A DNA stretch of 64,000 nucleotides from Cristatella mucedo (Eukaryota > Bryozoa > Phylactolaemata > Cristatellidae), in assembly GCA_009760855.2 (NCBI GenBank), contig WPIO01000002.1, positions 14,130,001 to 14,194,000 of the forward strand, read 5' to 3'. Below are positions 57,773-64,000 of this stretch, in pieces; positions within the stretch are counted from its first letter, which is position 1; each line of letters opens with the position of its first letter. Below the pieces are notes generated by a model. The model was not told the origin of the DNA and did not search any database. It saw only the letters and a list, made by a program, of their open reading frames with translations. The translations under genes and the position numbers were made by a program.

Positions 57773-59815
57773 GGAATTGTACCGGCGGTCGTAGCAGCAA
57801 GCGATAGAGCTCTTTCGGCCATTCTGCGTGAGTTTCCTGACGAACTTCTGGCCGTCAACGTTGCACCCGACCTCGATCTCTGGGCACCCGGACGAATCGC
57901 TGGGGACGACCCACTCTTAAGCCAAGCAGTAGGCACGAGTGAACTTTGCCCGACGGGTGTAAAACCCACCAACTTCTACCAGCGGTTCCTGCGCCGCCCG
58001 TAGCCGTTGCGAGGATTTTGTCTTAACGTGTATCTGCTTACACCCACCTACTACTCTACCGCCCTCACGCCGTGCGCTCGGGAGCGCCGAGTCAACGGCT
58101 GGACGCGGATCGAGGCGAAATGCCGCTTCCGGACAAAATTGATTTTAATTCACCTTGTCGATTAATGCCAGGAAGCTGCGATGTGCGGCTGAAAATAATT
58201 TTTTGCGGCTCTATCGTGTGAGCTCCCAACGATCGAAACTCGCCGGCTCGATTACCCAAGTTTACCCGCACCGACGTGCGACGTCCGACTTGTAACGACG
58301 CCTATGATTTCGAATACCATGTGGAAAAATCGCTTTAAATTACGGTTACCTTCTTTGCTTTATAAAAATTCCACGGAAAAGGCGGGAGAAGAGTTCGAAG
58401 GACATTGACCCGCCTTATCTTATATTTGACTTGGGCTCACACGTCGAGGAGGCCGAAGGAGCCCCTCCCACACGCACACGCACACGCACGCAGGTCCGTC
58501 CGTAATTAACGTGGCCGAGCTGGGCTGCCCCACCTAACTTACAGCCGCTCAAGTCCCCCTTTGCTAATGGGATGTCTCCAGCCACCAGCCTCGTTGCGGA
58601 GGCCCGATTCCGAGTAGCTAGTCTGCTTCAACTTTCAGCGAAGGAAATCTTTCGCGTACCGACAACCGGAAAGCCGAGAGACTACTTCACGTTTCTCGTG
58701 CGTGGAGCGGTACGATATAAATACCATCACGTTTAAGCCAACGTTTACAGCCGAGCAGGTTTTTAGTGCTTCCACGTTCAGTTCGCTAGTCGGCATACTG
58801 GACGCAAGTCTTTCACGCTTCCGGCATTGAGTTTGCAGCCGAGTTCCAGGGGTCGGAGGCTAATTCCCGCCAAATCCCGCCTTACTCCGGTCACGGTGCC
58901 GCTCGCCATGCCGCTGAGCTATGATGAACGAACGGCCGTCAGGTTAGACCTCTTTATAATATCGCATGCGCCAACAACAACAGGGGAACTAAAAAAGTCT
59001 ACAGGGGAAGGTCCTATGCAAGGTAAACTACCGAGGCTCGAGGTGACGCCGCAAGCGTGAGCAAACGTGTTAGTTCTAAGTCGGCCTCCACAGTCACACC
59101 GTCGCAGGACTCCGTCCCACCAGTACAAGCGTACGCCGTCCAAGACCCGGCTAGCTGAGTAGTCTGGGATAGACGGAGCAGACGTCCACAACCGTCGAGA
59201 GATTCCGCCGAAAGAGACCAACGCACGGGGGGACCACGAAAGCGCTACACAGGAAACGCGGAATATGCAAGTCTCAACAACGAGCGCGCTATCCAGCTCC
59301 GCTTGGGCCTTGGGCCTTTAGGTACTCGTCGCCTTGCGTGCGTGGCCGCATTGCCGGAGCACGCACGCCTGCACGAATCCAGGTGCATAACTCGGCGAGA
59401 ATGGGAGCCTCCAATACCACGACTTACTCGGCCAACTTCTTCTACCCAAGAGCCCCGGTGACCCACGTCACCGCACATTCGGCCATGCCTTAGGTCCGAC
59501 CCCGGCCTAACCGGTGACCCTTACCCTCATTACAGCCGTCCGGTCCCAGCCAACCGAACCTAGCCTGGGTGCATGTTAGCAAGATCGCAACTGTCAGACG
59601 CGAGAGCGCCTCACGAAATATTCGCAAAGGTACGTTCTACAAAGCACTCGACGTCGCTGTAAGGAGCTGCTCTTCCACTCTGGTGCTAAGACGGCGCCTG
59701 GCCTTGAACGATACGGATAGGTGGGTTGGTGCAAGTGCATCAGTGAGGGCCGAAATGTCAGCGGCAAAGACGGTAAACGTCAAAACCCTGCTTAAGGTAG
59801 TTTAACCTAGGTGTA
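57773..59815 (+). other. GC-rich stretch with several protein-like open frames, unassigned
   Basis: Four plus-strand frames look more protein-like than chance but share no known domain: 57,758-57,984 (ILREFPDELLAVNVAPDLDL), 58,572-58,735 (from an ATG, with LLQLSAKEIFRVPTTGKPRD), 59,160-59,460 (YTGNAEYASLNNERAIQLRL) and 59,512-59,806 (KGTFYKALDVAVRSCSSTLV). A TATAAATA lies at about 58,714. They are not in one frame and no splice pattern joins them convincingly. A decayed retroelement or a divergent gene is possible; high GC alone also lengthens open frames. Confidence 0.3.
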
Positions 59816-60670
59816 TCCACTACAGGTTTTTGCGCATATACTGCGTCAGAAATTTGTTCATTGCGAGCGCATTGCAATAAAAATTGTGAGCACTCTCATT
59901 CAGTGGACTATCGACCCTCTAGTCGCAAGACGCGTTGGATTAACTACCTCGTAGTTTTGCGAAAGTCGTTGCCGACGCTAGATTCTCTTGAGTGAATGGA
60001 TGGTCCTAAAAAGGACCTTTTGAGGAACGCAAGAAGGCTTCTTAATCTGCAAAGCCGTGCAGGGTCCTGCCTTGTCGCTTGAGAGCATACGTTAGATGAG
60101 ATGCTACCTAAGCCTGTAGCCATCTCGGCGCCGCTCAGGGTCTACAAATTCGTTGAGGGTATCAGTCTCTATCTAAGAGGCGCTCGATGGGGTTTCCAGC
60201 GGCGCTCTTTCTTTCACACTTTCGGCTACGAGCGCAGGAGTTCGACGAATTAGCGAAATCCACCGCAATCGCCTCTAATTAGGCTGAAGTCGACCAGACA
60301 TTAGCATTGCCGAGCTCAAATTTTGAGCTGATATTATAGTATACGTTCAATTTTATCTAGCCACCGAAATTCATGTCACTGTTCGCACGCGCATTTATGC
60401 AAATGAGCTCCTACGCCGGAGACCTGTAACGCAATCCACTGCAATCCGTCTTAGTTCCCTTTTAACCCACCTCAAACCAGCTGCATAAAGCTCCAAAAAG
60501 TTTGGAATGTCATACTACGCTACATGTACAATGTACCCAAGCAATTTCGCGTGACTCCTCTCACGCGTTCTCACGAAGTCTACTCAAATTAGATTGCAGT
60601 GGCCAGGGCCAATACCGAAATCCACCGAAATTTCGAAAAACTTCTTTCTTCAATTGGAATGGTCAATACA
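59816..60670. other. Host DNA, nothing recognised
   Basis: No gene, RNA or repeat was recognised in this stretch. Confidence 0.4.
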
Positions 60671-60679
60671 ATTCTCAGC

Positions 60680-61780
60680 GCCACTGAAAGATTAGAACAA
60701 TATCTACGAATTTATGCTGCAATGTAAGTTGCAAGGCCTCTTGGTAATGCATAGTCTGGGGAAGCCTCCTGGCAAAGGCTTGCACCTCACCACACAGTTC
60801 CTCTCCATCTAAATTCTTGCTGTCTCCACGAGTACGAGACTCCTCGAGAACCTTGCACTCACTAAGGATATTCTCTCTGTGCATGTTAGAAATCTTGGAA
60901 GATATCATACAGGAATCCAAAAACATGTCTGGTCTTGTTAAACCTGATAGAACATTTCTGTTATAGATTCTGCTACCACATCTAGGACGGCATAATAAAG
61001 TTGATCTTATATTATCCTTAGGGTCCTGTACACCGTACACAGTACATAGTAAGCAGTGCACAGTAAACAGTACATAGTACACTGAACACAAGATGAAGCT
61101 GTACAGCGTACAGCCTCATCACGTGTTTCATAATCAAATAGACTTCTCTTTTTCAATTGTCGATTTGCTTCAAACGTGGGCTTAATCCCCAGCTCTTTGG
61201 CCATTTGTGTTGCATCCGCTAATATTTTATGAAAGCTCTCTTTACTTAGGAGAGTACTGATGTACTTGTTGGTGTTTTTCAGCTGTTTAACTCCCAGTTG
61301 AAAGTCAGTTGATGTCTGCTGTAAAACTTTGCTGGTGACATTGCACTCATTGCAATCAACAAAAATGTTGTACCAGGCACGAAGCAAATGGAAATTTGCT
61401 ATGTTATTGGCCCAGAGGTTGTGCTTCAGATCTCGCCATCCAGCCAGCCCTTTTTGACTCGTATCTTCACATATCTCAATCAGAGCATCATAGAGTTTGT
61501 TAAGGTTCTATTTCAGCGTTTTCAGAGCATCAATTATACTTGCTCATCTTGTTTCACTGACCATTGTTACTGTAAGATCAATGGTGTCAGTGACGTGACT
61601 TTTGAGGGCTAACCCAACGCCGAGTAGATGCTGAGAATAAATTGGATATTTGCTGCACCAAATAAAGGAAATTCATAGCCTCCACCCAACTCTTTGCTGC
61701 ATAATTTACAACTAGATTCAGGGAGTGGGCACTGAAAGATATATAAGGCACGTTGATCTATGTTCTGTATCTTTTTCTGC
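60680..61780 (-). mobile_element. hAT-type transposase pseudogene (ZMYM1/TTF-domain-like group)
   Basis: Read right to left on the minus strand. VPYISFSAHSLNLVVNYAAK and LFSASTRRWV match the AHSLNL...FF.SS..RW signature of TTF-domain hAT transposases. They are followed by WANNIANFHLLRAWYNIFVD, QLGVKQLKNTNKYISTLL, AKELGIKPTFEANRQLKKRS and FDYETRDEAV. After a low-complexity CAGTACATAG-type repeat at about 61,020-61,085, the frame continues with DPKDNIRSTLLCRPRCGSRI to 60,680. Stops and shifts are present. No terminal inverted repeats were identified. Confidence 0.7.
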
Positions 61781-61784
61781 AAAC

Positions 61785-62395
61785 CCATCTACTTGCCTTT
61801 TCTGTTACTGCAATTGTCATTCCCTCTTCCTTTCATATTTTCTTATCCTATATTTGAGCTGCTCAAGAAGAACTCCAGTCGTGAATACAAATGTGATCTC
61901 ATGTAACTAGACGAAACCAAGAAAATGCTGTGATTATTGCTTCGGTTTCACTTAGGTAAAAATCGATTAGTCGTGGTTATCTGTGTTGTTTGGCTCACAC
62001 AGCACAGAGCGCCAGCAAATGACCAACACCAACAGTTTATTGTAATACTCACGGAGCAGAGGGAAGCACGACTTCCTTCACCTCTCTTCCACTCGAGCCC
62101 ACCCCTCCCCGCTCCTCGACCATGGCTGTGCACTGGCCGATCCCGATGATTAATCATCCGAGGTGGACCACAACTGTGCGTCGACCAACCCTGATGGTGG
62201 ATCGACCTGTTCGCCAGCGGATTACGGGCCTGTGTCCATGCCACATCGCAGGCGGACCACAGCTGTGCACCGGCCCCTCTCGATGATCCTCCCAACAGCC
62301 GCTCATCAGTGGTTTAGCCGAGGGGCAGAACAGCCCTGAGTACAATCCGCCTACACGACCCTGACCTTAAGTGACTGAATCCTGATTTCGATACT
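61785..62395. other. Host DNA with a weak minisatellite
   Basis: GCTGTGCACTGGCCGATCCC, ACTGTGCGTCGACCAACCCT and GCTGTGCACCGGCCCCTCTC, each followed by GATGAT or GATGG, recur at about 62,127, 62,171 and 62,261. These are three imperfect copies. No gene is seen. Confidence 0.45.
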
Positions 62396-62399
62396 TTCG

Positions 62400-62720
62400 C
62401 TACTTAATCAGGAGCCAGCTTAGGTCAAGGAAAAGTGGTGTAACGTGGCAATTTTGAAGTTCACTACAGACGAGCCAAGATGAAGAGTTTGCGTCAGCTG
62501 CAAGCACCTTACTGCTGAAGCCGGACCACCTTCGAGAGATGAGTTACAGAAGTTGAGATAGGATTTTCCCCGAGTGCATAAACTAGCTTTAATGTGGTAT
62601 TCTTTCTAAGCAAGTTCGAATTTTGGGAACGTTGTTCAGCTGAGAGTATGCAGACTTTACTGCAGAGCTGAGGCGGTCATCTAGTGAATGATCGCCTGAG
62701 AACACGATTACTCAGATTAC
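62400..62720 (-). mobile_element. LINE family 2 fragment, minus strand
   Basis: Aligns by eye with 38,640-38,940, including GTGTAACGTGGCAATTTTGA, GAGTTACAGAAGTTGAGATA and AACTAGCTTTAATGTGGTAT. Heavily diverged. Confidence 0.5.
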
Positions 62721-63101
62721 GTGCATATAGTAAGTTATTCTGGCTGAGCCAATTTTGCGGATTAATATTTCTATATTATTGAAAACAATGGATTGTATCT
62801 TGCAGTTTTAAGTTGTTTCTGTCGTAATTTGTAAAATTTCTGTGCCTTTCAAGTGCGAATGTCAGCAGTAAATTACCGCGTGGCTCTTTCGATCTCCTCG
62901 GAGCCTCCCAACATTGCACCAACTGGGTCGGACGCTCCTCCTTAAGATAAACGTGCGCAGCATCTGCCTAACTAACACTACCGTTGAATAGGAAGAACGC
63001 GCGGATAACGCTCGTGTCGTTGCGGCTCCCTAAACAACAAGCGATTACGTGACCCGACTCTCGCCTCCCGTTGGTTAGCAACGGCTTGGACTTCCGTCTG
63101 A

Positions 63102-63218
63102 ATGGCGTCTACCAAGGGAAAGCCGTGGCTAACCGATGAGGGCAATGTCTTCGAGTTCACGGGCCAGGCTGCTGCACCAAGCAAGGATTTTTGCCAAATT
63201 CTCGTGAGGCCAAATCAG
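63102..63218 (+). CDS. First coding exon of an unrecognised host gene
   Basis: An ATG at 63,102-63,104 in a GC-rich context opens 39 codons (MASTKGKPWLTDEGNVFEFT, then GQAAAPSKDFCQILVRPNQ). They end exactly at CAG|GTGAAG, a good donor, in phase 0. The composition is that of an ordinary cytosolic protein N-terminus. No downstream exon could be placed before the end of the window, so the family cannot be determined. The surrounding sequence from about 62,880 is CG-rich and would suit a promoter. Confidence 0.55.
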
Positions 63219-64000
63219 GTGAAGTAACTAATTGAATGCAGACGACCTGTATTGCCTAAATTCGGATCTGCAATTTGGCTGGGGCCGTAAACGGAAACCG
63301 CAACGGAGCAAGGCCGAAGCTGAGTCGTCGGCTTTTTTTTATTGTTTATGTATTACAGCGCAGATGATTTGAGTTTTCTAATCATCCATTTGAGTTTTAT
63401 AATCATCCTCATCGTTCTTCCTGACCAGACCCTTAAAGCCAAATGCTGGAGCAGAGCAAGTGTCGAACGGTGCGAAAAATGTCGGCAGTGAAAATGTGAC
63501 AGCTATCAGTTTCGATATCATCCGATAAATATGAGCTTCAAAGATGCGCTTCTAAAATTTGGAATGATGATTTAGAAGAAATTTAACAGGTAAAGAGTTG
63601 TAACGGAGGCACAGTTCAGTCTCAAGTAATCGTTATTTTGCAAACAGAGCCCCAGAACCAGCCCTCGCATTTCCTTTCTATGCCGAAGCGTTACATAGAG
63701 ATGATCCCCGGCGTGTGGAGTTAAGCTCGAGATTTCGACATTGAAAGTTAAGCGTGTTAACCGCTCTAAAATTTCCGTAGAAAATATGTACGAGGGTGTC
63801 GTCGTTGCCTTGTTCACCATACCCAAATCACCCTTTCATCAGTTCTTGAGACGTCTTCGGCAAGAAAAGTGCGGTTTTCAACTGGCGCTAATTCCAGCTT
63901 AGCAGAACTTTGAAGTTAAGGAGACAAAGCCTGTGTGCTTTATAGCTCAATGTGTTCTATTTAAGACATTGATTAGGATTTCCTGAAATATTTCACCTTA
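63219..64000 (+). other. Probable first intron of the gene starting at 63,102
   Basis: No further exon, repeat or RNA gene recognised up to the window end. A run of eight T and a short AT-rich duplication (TTTGAGTTTT..AATCATC, twice) lie at 63,335-63,410. Confidence 0.35.

Overview
The window joins two very different kinds of DNA. Bases 1 to about 14,020 are AT-rich, gene-dense and virus-like. Bases about 14,020 to 64,000 are intron-rich, repeat-rich animal DNA of higher GC. The simplest reading is an endogenous, decaying Polinton/Maverick or adintovirus-type dsDNA element lying in an invertebrate chromosome. No integrase, terminal inverted repeat or target-site duplication was found, so an assembly join at about 14.02 kb is not excluded. 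The host species cannot be named. A heparan-sulfate 6-O-sulfotransferase gene, L2-like LINEs with (ATT)n tails, tRNA-derived SINEs, a hAT transposase and a Ty3/Gypsy trace say metazoan, most probably an invertebrate.

Viral part, left to right. First comes the start of an unknown gene running off the left edge (minus strand). Next is the Walker B and C-terminal part of a packaging ATPase (minus, frameshifted and without its Walker A half), then an adenain-like cysteine protease (plus, frameshifted) and an unknown plus-strand gene with one stop. These are followed by an intact protein with a parvovirus-type phospholipase A2 domain (minus), an intact HNH-AP2 endonuclease (plus), and a hydrophobic glycine-rich probable virion membrane protein (minus). 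Then come three tandem fibre-like genes made of phage-tail-fibre-type repeats (plus, broken). A minus-strand run of small genes follows: two unknown broken genes, five short possibly paralogous genes, an acidic protein and a tiny basic one. Last is a protein-primed family B DNA polymerase (10,096-14,012, minus) with motifs still visible but several stops, frameshifts and a TA-rich insertion. Major and minor capsid proteins, integrase and the rest of the ATPase are not seen and may lie left of the window. Most of the small genes begin directly behind a motif close to TATATAGAAAATG, which looks like a shared promoter with almost no leader.

Host part. Two multi-exon genes can be read from splice sites and codon phase. 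One is an unrecognised four-transmembrane protein (plus, six exons, 29,530-39,637). The other is heparan-sulfate 6-O-sulfotransferase (minus, three coding exons, 57,183-43,419, 370 residues). They are tail to tail. A third gene starts at 63,102 (plus), of which only the first coding exon is seen. The sulfotransferase's 11.2-kb first intron holds two LINE copies, a SINE, a minisatellite and several long microsatellites. Two L2-like LINE families recur across the host part, and a tRNA-derived SINE shares its 3' tail with one of them. A hAT transposase pseudogene lies at 60.68-61.78 kb and a Ty3/Gypsy gag-protease trace at 40.6-41.2 kb.

Limits: everything was read by eye. Several viral frameshifts sit in homopolymer runs and could be sequencing errors; the substitution-type stop codons are better evidence of real decay.
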